From positions 1 to 13,016 of the forward strand of contig DAOVFE010000017.1 in NCBI GenBank assembly GCA_030673085.1: 13,016 nt of DNA, in the 5' to 3' direction. Under the pieces are notes generated by a model, which was not told the origin of the DNA, did not search any database, and was given only the letters and a program-made list of their open reading frames with translations. The translations under genes and the position numbers were made by a program. Source of the DNA: Anaerolineales bacterium. Lineage in GTDB: Bacteria > Chloroflexota > Anaerolineae > Anaerolineales > E44-bin32. Shown here one piece after another: positions 1-6,170 of this stretch; the first letter of the stretch is position 1, and the number at the start of each line of letters is the position of its first letter.

Positions 1-920
1 TTAAAATCACCATCCTCGCCCGTGCTATCGGTCTTTTTTATGTGGATAAAGAAGAAATCATAATCATCCCAAATACGAGCGGCAGTGGCAAATTCATCCT
101 CTGGATGGTCTCCATTGAACTGTTGAACGTCCATGCCAACCAGGCTTGAAACGCCTTTATACATTGGGTACACGGCGATACAGGCAGAACGCAGACCATA
201 GATATCCAGCATTTTTGGCAGACCAGGATCGGTTGAGAAGCCGCGTAAAGTAGCGGCGTTGGCTATCGGCTCATCAGCTAGCACCTTACGGGCGGCAGCC
301 AACCAGGTGTTGAAAATCCGAGCAGCTTTCTCGGAGCCGGGATCACGGGCCTTGGCGGGTAAGGGGGGAACGCCTGTGGCTTGTGGGTCGGTATCGTCAA
401 TTTCTGGCTCAAGCCCTTCGCCGCGTATCACTACCACAAAACGATATTCTTTTACCGGTCTTACATCGATTTTAACGCCGGGAATCTCAATCGCATCCAG
501 CCTTTTGACAATGGGTGCGGATTTCTCGCTTGAAATGCGGCCAGCTCGTCGATCGGTAATTTTTCCCTCGGAATCAAGGGTGCAAAAATTGGCTCGAGCG
601 GCGACATCGCCGGCATTCACTGGCAGGCCTATGCCTGCCGCCTCAAGGACTCCACGACCGATTTCGTGTTGGACAGGATCATAACCAAAGAGCGCCAGAT
701 GGGCAGGGCCCGAACCGGGTGTGATGCCGAGCCGGATGGGTACGATCTGTCCTAGCGTTCCTTCCTTTGCCAAAAGGTTCATATTGGGTATATTGGCCGC
801 TTCGAGTTCTGTAGAGCCGCCCGGCTCCATGGGCAGGCCACCGAGGCCATCCATAATGAGCAATACGATCTTACTGGGTGATTTCTGTTGTAATTCGCGC
901 ATCAAATCGAAATTAGCCAT
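1..920 (-). CDS. apgM: 2,3-bisphosphoglycerate-independent phosphoglycerate mutase, archaeal type (3' end outside window)
   Basis: Interconverts 3- and 2-phosphoglycerate in the cytosol, the step after Pgk. About 306 codons are visible; the last part of the roughly 400-residue family length lies beyond base 1. I translated it by hand from the ATG at 918-920. It has the alkaline-phosphatase-superfamily features of the ApgM branch: the metal-binding MDGLGGL at residues 23-29 (Asp24), the nucleophile region TPGSGPAHLALFGYDP with Ser70, and near the edge the conserved HIKKTDSTGEDGDF segment that holds further metal ligands. These match the short archaeal/ApgM family, not the longer GpmI of most bacteria. 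The start is set by GGAG at 927-930, 6 nt upstream. It lies 89 nt downstream of the ABC ATPase gene on the same strand and is probably co-transcribed unless the intervening hairpin terminates. The identification is firm; the C-terminus is unseen. Confidence 0.93.
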   Translation of the reverse strand, partial: MANFDLMRELQQKSPSKIVLLIMDGLGGLPMEPGGSTELEAANIPNMNLLAKEGTLGQIVPIRLGITPGSGPAHLALFGYDPVQHEIGRGVLEAAGIGLPVNAGDVAARANFCTLDSEGKITDRRAGRISSEKSAPIVKRLDAIEIPGVKIDVRPVKEYRFVVVIRGEGLEPEIDDTDPQATGVPPLPAKARDPGSEKAARIFNTWLAAARKVLADEPIANAATLRGFSTDPGLPKMLDIYGLRSACIAVYPMYKGVSSLVGMDVQQFNGDHPEDEFATAARIWDDYDFFFIHIKKTDSTGEDGDF

Positions 921-926
921 ATTAGT

Positions 927-930
927 CTCC
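927..930 (-). promoter_or_regulatory. Ribosome binding site of apgM
   Basis: GGAG on the minus strand, 6 nt before the apgM ATG. It fixes the start of a gene that is cut by the window edge. Confidence 0.75.
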
Positions 931-958
931 TATAGGGCATGGAACGTTGGCTGACATA

Positions 959-992
959 GCAAAGCCCCAAGCTCAATGGCGAGGGGCTTTGC
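959..992 (-). terminator. 10-bp perfect hairpin between the ABC ATPase gene and apgM
   Basis: The arms GCAAAGCCCC (959-968) and GGGGCTTTGC (983-992) are perfectly complementary, with a 14-nt loop that could add two G-C pairs. The hairpin starts 17 nt after the stop codon of the ABC ATPase gene and ends 38 nt before apgM. In the direction of transcription it is followed by TATGTCAGCC, so there is no proper U-tract. It may be a partial terminator, a processing or mRNA-stability element, or an attenuator that sets apgM level relative to the transporter gene. The structure is plain in the sequence; the role is inferred. Confidence 0.6.
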
Positions 993-1009
993 GTGGAAAA
1001 TCAGATTGC

Positions 1010-2113
1010 TCAAACGATCGCCTTCTGTTCCCCTTCAGGATCAAAGAGATGCATATTCGCCATATTAAAAATGACTTGGAATTTGGAACCTACCGCAGCA
1101 TCCGTGCGAGGATCGACCCGTCCAATGAAGCTTTCACTTCCAGACTTGAGATAAAGGAAGATCTCATTTCCCATTAGCTCGGTTACCTCGACATTTGCTT
1201 CAACCGGTGCGGAATAAATATCTGGCGGCTTGAAATCGGGATTATGGATATCCTCGGGGCGAATACCGAAAATGATTGGTTTTCCTTCATACTTCTCATA
1301 GGCAGAAAAACGATCAGGCGGAACGGCAACTTGGAAAATATCGGTTTTCACCGTAAAGCCGCCATCTATGCGCTCAAGCGTGCCATTAAAGAAGTTCATT
1401 GCCGGTGAGCCGATAAATCCAGCCACGAATACGTTGCTCGGATGATTATATAGATTCTGGGGCGTATTGAGCTGCTGCAGCAATCCATCTCGCATGACGG
1501 CAATGCGATCTGCCATGGTCATTGCCTCGACCTGGTCATGAGTAACGTAAATAAATGTTGTTTGCAGGTCGTGATGCAGCTTACTGAGCTCGGCTCGGGT
1601 TTGAACGCGAAGCTTGGCATCTAGGTTGGATAGCGGCTCATCAAAGAGGAAAACCGATGGCTTGCGAACGATAGCCCGACCTACAGCAACTCGCTGCCGC
1701 TGTCCTCCGGAAAGCTGGCGTGGTTTACGATCGAGCAGTTTCTCGATGCCTAAGATTTCCGCGGCTTCCTCAACCCGCTGTTTGATTTCTTCCTTCGCGG
1801 TCTTGCGCAATTTAAGGCCGAAAGCCATGTTGTCGAATACGGTCATATGCGGATAAAGAGCGTACGACTGGAAGACCATGGCGATATCGCGATCTTTGGG
1901 GGGAACATCGTTGACAACTCTATCGCCGATTATTATTTGGCCATTACTGGCCTCTTCCAGACCAGCAAGTAGTCGAAGGGCCGTTGTTTTGCCGCATCCG
2001 GACGGCCCTACTAGCACAACGAATTCTTTGTCTTGTACTTCGAGATTAAGATCGTTTACGGCTACGACATCTCCAAAACGTTTTGTAACTTCTTCATATA
2101 TTACCTTGGCCAT
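1010..2113 (-). CDS. Sugar ABC transporter ATP-binding protein, MsmK/UgpC/MalK class
   Basis: Cytoplasmic ATPase that powers a carbohydrate or glycerol-phosphate importer. The 367-residue product has every nucleotide-binding-domain motif in order: Walker A GPSGCGKTT (36-44), Q-loop Gln82, signature LSGGQ (134-138), Walker B VFLFDEP (154-160), D-loop SNLDA and switch His192 in YVTHDQ. The stretch after about residue 235 is the OB-fold (TOBE) regulatory domain of the MalK/UgpC branch, with the typical GIRPEDI segment. Length fits the family. The open frame extends upstream to 2251, but AGGAGG at 2121-2126 sits 7 nt before the ATG at 2111-2113, and the extra residues do not resemble the family, so I take the shorter form. 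No permease or binding-protein gene is visible nearby. It may be a shared ATPase serving several importers, as MsmK does in streptococci. Substrate cannot be read from the sequence. Confidence 0.93.
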   Translation of the reverse strand: MAKVIYEEVTKRFGDVVAVNDLNLEVQDKEFVVLVGPSGCGKTTALRLLAGLEEASNGQIIIGDRVVNDVPPKDRDIAMVFQSYALYPHMTVFDNMAFGLKLRKTAKEEIKQRVEEAAEILGIEKLLDRKPRQLSGGQRQRVAVGRAIVRKPSVFLFDEPLSNLDAKLRVQTRAELSKLHHDLQTTFIYVTHDQVEAMTMADRIAVMRDGLLQQLNTPQNLYNHPSNVFVAGFIGSPAMNFFNGTLERIDGGFTVKTDIFQVAVPPDRFSAYEKYEGKPIIFGIRPEDIHNPDFKPPDIYSAPVEANVEVTELMGNEIFLYLKSGSESFIGRVDPRTDAAVGSKFQVIFNMANMHLFDPEGEQKAIV

Positions 2114-2120
2114 GGGCCGT

Positions 2121-2126
2121 CCTCCT
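2121..2126 (-). promoter_or_regulatory. Ribosome binding site deciding the ABC ATPase start
   Basis: AGGAGG on the minus strand, 7 nt before the ATG at 2111-2113. It rules out the upstream-extended reading that would add 46 residues. Confidence 0.8.
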
Positions 2127-2146
2127 AATATTAGTATAGTGACGTT

Positions 2147-2175
2147 ATTATACATAGGAATGGCCTTAGAACCAA
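2147..2175 (-). promoter_or_regulatory. Candidate sigma-70-type promoter of the ABC ATPase gene
   Basis: Minus strand: a perfect -10 TATAAT at 2147-2152 and a -35-like TTGGTT at 2170-2175, separated by 17 bp. Transcription would start near 2140, giving a leader of about 27 nt with the AGGAGG site inside it. The -10 is strong; the -35 keeps only the TTG core. Confidence 0.55.
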
Positions 2176-2268
2176 GCAAAACGGGGAAGGATGTTGAAAA
2201 ATATTTGCCTGCAAGAGATTGCATCGTTGGCAAATTGCTTCTCTTTTTCAATGCCCTCAGGTGTTTCG

Positions 2269-2297
2269 TTGACGCTAATTAACAACTCTGGTATAGT
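2269..2297 (+). promoter_or_regulatory. Near-consensus promoter of yvcK, divergent from the ABC ATPase gene
   Basis: The -35 TTGACG (2269-2274) and -10 TATAGT (2292-2297) each differ from consensus at one base and are exactly 17 bp apart. The expected start point is about 2303-2305, which coincides with an in-frame GTG at 2305-2307 of the yvcK frame. It lies back-to-back with the minus-strand promoter, so one intergenic region of about 190 bp serves both directions. Confidence 0.65.
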
Positions 2298-2304
2298 GAA
2301 AGCC

Positions 2305-3672
2305 GTGTGTGCAAAACGAATAAACAAGCTTCAGAAAGGTAAGCCTAGCCATGTTTGGGGCCGTATCGGGAGCTGGCTTAGGCCGGGTCTAGGAATTAAA
2401 CGGTGGCTAGCGCTTATTATTGCTGGAACCGCGCTTATTGGTCTGGGTGTAGCGATTCTGCTGCTTGATATCTATCGATCCAATCCCGGATCGCCAATAT
2501 TGGCATTTATTAGTATGGCTGTATTGCCGCGCTGGCTACGAGCGATTCTAATTGGCGGATTAGGCTTGGCATCTGTGCTATTTGCGCTATTCCGGTTGAA
2601 CCGGACGCTGCTAGCACCCTTTGTTAAGCCTGGGGAGCAAGTTGTGGATGCAGTCGCCGAGCATCGGCGGCTAGGCCGTGGACCAAAAATTGTTGCTGTT
2701 GGAGGGGGAACAGGCCTTTCAGCTTTACTGCGTGGTCTCAAGCATTATTCCGGTAATATAACCGCAGTAGTCACGGTTGCCGACGATGGAGGTTCATCGG
2801 GACGATTGCGACGTTCTTTAGGGCTTCCACCTCCAGGCGATTTACGGAACTGCTTGGCTGCGCTCTCCCATGATGAGGATCTGCTAACAAAGCTATTTCA
2901 GTATCGATTCCGGGAGGGCGAAGAGCTTAATGGACATTCCTTTGGGAATCTCTTTATCGCCGCTCTTTCCGGTGTCAAGGGCAGCTTTGAGCGGGGCCTG
3001 CTGGAGGCGGGTCGAGTTTTAGCTATACGCGGTCGAGTTTTGCCTTCAACATTGGGTGACGTTGCATTGCTTGCTGATAAAAAACCAGAAGCGAATAGTC
3101 CAGAAATCCGTATACAAGGCGAGACCCGAATCACTGAAGCCCCCGGACGGATTAAGCATATGGAGCTTGTGCCTAATAATCCTCCGGCATATCCGGAGGC
3201 TATTCATGCGATCTTGAATGCCGATATGATTATTGTAGGTCCCGGTAGTCTCTATACCAGTGTGATACCCAATTTGCTGGTAAAGGATATTGTTGAGGCA
3301 ATTCGAGCCAGCCGGGCATTTAAAGTATATGTTTGTAATGTCGCAACGCAGCCTGGAGAAACGGATGGATACGATAGTGTTCAGCATTTAGCTGCGATCG
3401 AAGATCATGTTGGCAAGGGTCTGGTTGATCTTATGTTGGCGAATGATAATTTTGAAGGTGCGTTTCAAGAAAGGGTCGAATGGGTCGCCCCTCCTAATTC
3501 CAGAAAAATTAATGTACTTGTCCACACGGCTGATTTGATAGATGAGGAGCACCCTTGGCGGCATGATCCAAAAAAGCTTAGCGAGACTTTGATTGCGTTA
3601 CTTGAAGAGCGTACTGGTCCGCTTAATGGCTCTGACATAAGCCTAAACGAGCAATTGAGTGGAAGAGATTAA
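2305..3672 (+). CDS. yvcK: YvcK/CofD-like gluconeogenesis factor, membrane-anchored form
   Basis: Family members bind UDP-GlcNAc. In Bacillus and Mycobacterium they are needed for normal envelope growth on gluconeogenic carbon sources. The Rossmann-like core starts with VGGGTGL (132-138), followed by ADDGGSSGRLR (from about 159), PPPGDLRNC and the VGPGSLYTS segment, all typical of YvcK/CofD. Unlike the B. subtilis protein, it carries an N-terminal extension with two hydrophobic helices at about 34-54 and 79-96, predicted to anchor the core in the cytoplasmic membrane. The start is uncertain. The frame is open from 2191 (ATG) and 2251 (ATG), but the best promoter lies downstream of both, which favours GTG at 2305, leaderless or nearly so, giving 455 residues. 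The ATG at 2351, though near an AGAAAGG sequence, is out of frame. The gap gene follows after 33 nt, so the two are probably co-transcribed. The family call is firm and the start is tentative. Confidence 0.92.
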   Translation: MCAKRINKLQKGKPSHVWGRIGSWLRPGLGIKRWLALIIAGTALIGLGVAILLLDIYRSNPGSPILAFISMAVLPRWLRAILIGGLGLASVLFALFRLNRTLLAPFVKPGEQVVDAVAEHRRLGRGPKIVAVGGGTGLSALLRGLKHYSGNITAVVTVADDGGSSGRLRRSLGLPPPGDLRNCLAALSHDEDLLTKLFQYRFREGEELNGHSFGNLFIAALSGVKGSFERGLLEAGRVLAIRGRVLPSTLGDVALLADKKPEANSPEIRIQGETRITEAPGRIKHMELVPNNPPAYPEAIHAILNADMIIVGPGSLYTSVIPNLLVKDIVEAIRASRAFKVYVCNVATQPGETDGYDSVQHLAAIEDHVGKGLVDLMLANDNFEGAFQERVEWVAPPNSRKINVLVHTADLIDEEHPWRHDPKKLSETLIALLEERTGPLNGSDISLNEQLSGRD

Positions 3673-3705
3673 TATTTATTACCTACTTTATAAAGGAGTG
3701 TTTCA

Positions 3706-4716
3706 ATGACAGCAAGAATAGGCATTAATGGGTTTGGTCGTATTGGTCGCCAGGTAGCGAAAATCATGAAGGAAAATTATTCAGATGAATTTGATATTGT
3801 TGCTTTTAATGACCTGGGCGATCTTAAAACTATGGCACATCTTTTTAGGCATGATACAAGCTATGGCCGATTTGAGGGCGAAGTTGAAGTAAAAGAGGAT
3901 GGCCTAGTGATTAATGGCGATTTTATTAAGGCGCTCTCCATTCCAGATCCTGCAAAACTCCCATGGAAGGACATGGGCGTCGATATCGTAATTGAGAGCA
4001 CAGGCTTCTTTCGAAAGCGGGAAGGAGCTACCAAGCATCTTGAAGCAGGTGCGAAGAAGGTAATTATTTCTGCGCCAGCCACGGATCCTGATCTGACAAT
4101 TGTGCTAGGCGTCAACCAAGATCAATACGATCCAAAGAGGCATCATATTATCTCGAATGCTTCCTGTACCACCAATTGTCTTGCGCCGGCGGCCAAGGTG
4201 GTTAATGATAGCTTCGGCATTGTAAAGGGTGTTATGACGACGATTCATTCCTATACTAGTGATCAACGTATTCTCGATCTGCCGCATAAAGACCTGCGCC
4301 GAGCGCGGGCAGCGGCATTGAATATCATTCCCACGACTACAGGCGCAGCGAAGGCGGTAGCGCTGGTCATACCTGAATTAGAAGGCAAATTTGATGGGTT
4401 TGCGATGAGAGTGCCCACGGCGGTAGTTTCGATAGTGGATTTTGTCGCCGAACTAGAACATGATGCGACTACTGAGGAACTACATAATGCTTTCCGCCAA
4501 GCGGCTGAAGGCCCCATGAAGGGCATTCTAGGGTTTACTGAAGAAAAGCTCGTAAGCATGGATTACAAGGGCGATTCGCGATCGAGCATTGTGGATGCTC
4601 AATTTACATTCATCGTATGCGGGAACATGGCCAAGGTGGTTTCATGGTATGACAATGAGTGGGGTTATTCAGTGCGAACTGTAGATGTTGCGTCTTTGAT
4701 CGCTAAATCGCTATAG
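3706..4716 (+). CDS. gap: Glyceraldehyde-3-phosphate dehydrogenase, type I
   Basis: Cytosolic, phosphorylating oxidation of glyceraldehyde 3-phosphate to 1,3-bisphosphoglycerate, and the reverse in gluconeogenesis. The 336-residue length is standard. Visible elements: NAD-binding INGFGRIGR (7-15), Asn35-Asp36 at the end of the second strand (an Asp here usually means NAD preference over NADP), the catalytic SNASCTTNCLAP with Cys154, His181 in the TIHSYTSDQ segment, and the C-terminal WYDNEWGYS signature. AAAGGAG at 3692-3698, 7 nt upstream, supports the start. It sits between yvcK and pgk, 46 nt before the latter, as the centre of a yvcK-gap-pgk transcription unit. Nothing is odd in the sequence. 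Confidence 0.97.
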   Translation: MTARIGINGFGRIGRQVAKIMKENYSDEFDIVAFNDLGDLKTMAHLFRHDTSYGRFEGEVEVKEDGLVINGDFIKALSIPDPAKLPWKDMGVDIVIESTGFFRKREGATKHLEAGAKKVIISAPATDPDLTIVLGVNQDQYDPKRHHIISNASCTTNCLAPAAKVVNDSFGIVKGVMTTIHSYTSDQRILDLPHKDLRRARAAALNIIPTTTGAAKAVALVIPELEGKFDGFAMRVPTAVVSIVDFVAELEHDATTEELHNAFRQAAEGPMKGILGFTEEKLVSMDYKGDSRSSIVDAQFTFIVCGNMAKVVSWYDNEWGYSVRTVDVASLIAKSL

Positions 4717-4762
4717 GCTCGGATGCACCTATGCTGGATATCATATCTGAGGAGCACTGAGC

Positions 4763-5950
4763 ATGTTTGACAAGAAGACAATACGTGATGTAGACGTCAA
4801 TGGACGTCGCGTTCTGGTGCGGGTCGATTTTAATGTGCCTTTGAAAGACGGGCTGGTTGCTGATGATACTCGTATCAAAGCAGCGCTGCCGACGCTAAAT
4901 TTTCTTGCAAAGCGCGGAGCGGCCGTAGTTTTGTGTTCCCATCTGGGTCGGCCTAAGGGCAAAGTTGTTCCAGGTCTTTCATTGAAGCCGGTAGCAGATC
5001 GCCTAGCAGAACTGCTTGATTATCCGGTGAAGTTCGTCTCGACAACGATTGGTCCAGAGGCGCAAGCCGCGGCTAAGGAGCTTAAACCGGGCCAGTTTCT
5101 TTTACTGGAAAACACTCGATTCCAACCCGAAGAGAAAGGGAATGATCCAGACTTCGCTGAGAAATTGGCGAAGTTTGGCGAAATCTACGTAGATGACGCT
5201 TTTGGATCAGCCCATCGTGCTCACGCATCCACAGAGGGCGTAACGAAGTATCTGCCAGCAGCAGCAGGCTTCCTAATGGAGAAGGAGCTTGATTACCTGG
5301 GCCGGGTGCTTGATGCTCCAGAACATCCGTTCGTTGCTATTATAGGCGGCGCCAAGATCTCCGATAAGATTGGTGTGGTTGAAAGCTTGCTGTGGCGGGC
5401 TGACCGGTTGATTATTGGAGGCGGAATGGCTAATACTTTTTTAGCAGCGAAAGGTCTGGCCATGGGCGACTCACTGGTTGAACGCGAATCGATTGAGACT
5501 GCGAGAGATCTGCTCAGTCAGGCCGGGGAGAAATTGCTGCTTCCAATTGATTCTGTAATAGCCGATGCTTTTCGAGCCGATGCATCCAGCAGGGTTGTGG
5601 CTGTCGAGAACGTGCCTGAAGGTTGGCGGATCCTTGATATAGGTCCCAAGACTGTGGAAAGATTCAGGGCTGCGCTTGAGCACAGCAAGCTGGTTGTGTG
5701 GAATGGCCCTATGGGTGTTTTTGAGTTTCCTAAGTTCGCAGAGGGGACGAGAGCTATTGCACAGGCAATTGTCGATTGCGGGGCGGAGGCAGTGATCGGA
5801 GGCGGCGATTCCGCTGCGGCTATTCGCCAAGCCGGTTTGGTTGATAAGATTAGTCATGTCTCTACCGGAGGCGGCGCATCGCTGGAATTTCTCGAAGGAA
5901 AAGTATTGCCGGGTGTGGCTGCCCTTATGGATAAGGACGCGCGGTTATAG
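4763..5950 (+). CDS. pgk: Phosphoglycerate kinase
   Basis: Transfers phosphate between 1,3-bisphosphoglycerate and ADP in the cytosol, consuming the product of the gene just upstream. The 395-residue length is typical. The N-terminal substrate domain has VRVDFNVP (19-26) and the HLGRPKG loop; the middle has GGAKISDKIGV; the C-terminal nucleotide domain has VVWNGPMGVFE and the GGGD loop at 346-349 followed by the STGGGASLEFLEG signature. GAGGAG at 4749-4754, 8 nt before the ATG, supports the start. The spacing of 46 nt to gap suggests co-transcription. After it comes a gap of about 220 nt without genes, so the pgk transcript may end or be modulated there. Confidence 0.97.
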   Translation: MFDKKTIRDVDVNGRRVLVRVDFNVPLKDGLVADDTRIKAALPTLNFLAKRGAAVVLCSHLGRPKGKVVPGLSLKPVADRLAELLDYPVKFVSTTIGPEAQAAAKELKPGQFLLLENTRFQPEEKGNDPDFAEKLAKFGEIYVDDAFGSAHRAHASTEGVTKYLPAAAGFLMEKELDYLGRVLDAPEHPFVAIIGGAKISDKIGVVESLLWRADRLIIGGGMANTFLAAKGLAMGDSLVERESIETARDLLSQAGEKLLLPIDSVIADAFRADASSRVVAVENVPEGWRILDIGPKTVERFRAALEHSKLVVWNGPMGVFEFPKFAEGTRAIAQAIVDCGAEAVIGGGDSAAAIRQAGLVDKISHVSTGGGASLEFLEGKVLPGVAALMDKDARL

Positions 5951-6014
5951 GTCTATTGGTGATTTGCAATATTTGCTTAACTATAACCTCGTTAACTAAT
6001 AAACTTTATGAAGC

Positions 6015-6037
6015 CTATGAGTAATAAATACTCATAG
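6015..6037. repeat. Perfect 9-bp inverted repeat downstream of pgk
   Basis: Arms CTATGAGTA (6015-6023) and TACTCATAG (6029-6037) flank a 5-nt ATAAA spacer. It is 65 nt after the pgk stop and about 45 bp upstream of the extended -10 of the kinase gene. No T-run follows on the plus strand, and the stem is AT-rich, so it is a poor intrinsic terminator. A dimeric regulator's operator, or a 3'-end-stabilising hairpin on the pgk mRNA, are both possible. The rest of 5951-6170 holds no gene that I can support. Confidence 0.5.
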
Positions 6038-6081
6038 CTGTAGATGCAGCCTGGCTTTGATATTTTAATAGGGAGCAAATT

Positions 6082-6089
6082 GCTATAAT
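6082..6089 (+). promoter_or_regulatory. Extended -10 promoter candidate for the kinase-tpiA-M50 unit
   Basis: TGC directly followed by TATAAT (6084-6089) is a perfect extended -10. No good -35 exists at 17 bp; TTGATA at 6057-6062 is 21 bp away, which is too far. Extended -10 promoters tolerate this. Transcription would begin near 6096, giving a leader of about 75 nt before the kinase ATG. Confidence 0.5.
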
Positions 6090-6170
6090 ATCCTTCGATT
6101 GCAGAACAGGGTATTAATCAAGTGAATTCTGAGCGAAAAACACATTACAGTATACATTCTTGGAGATAGG

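Noticed and set aside
259..954. Plus-strand open frames opposite apgM
   Set aside because: The minus strand encodes apgM with intact catalytic motifs through this region. The plus-strand frames have low-complexity, Ser/Arg/Pro-rich translations typical of shadows.
2114..2251. N-terminal extension of the ABC ATPase reading frame
   Set aside because: AGGAGG sits 7 nt before the internal ATG at 2111-2113, a TATAAT promoter lies inside the extension, and the extra 46 residues do not resemble the family.
1878..2282. 134-codon plus-strand open frame antisense to the ABC ATPase
   Set aside because: Its composition is that of an antisense shadow of a fully convincing gene, with no recognisable domain.
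2191..2304. Upstream ATG starts (2191, 2251) for yvcK
   Set aside because: Both lie upstream of the near-consensus promoter and have no clear ribosome site. The predicted residues show no family resemblance. They remain possible if another promoter is used.
3655..3700. Possible separate promoter for gap (TTGAGT and AT-rich sequence after yvcK)
   Set aside because: No -10 hexamer of adequate quality lies 16-18 bp downstream. The 33-nt spacing fits simple co-transcription.
5471..5857. 128-codon minus-strand open frame inside pgk
   Set aside because: It lies entirely opposite conserved pgk sequence and has no ribosome site or recognisable motif.
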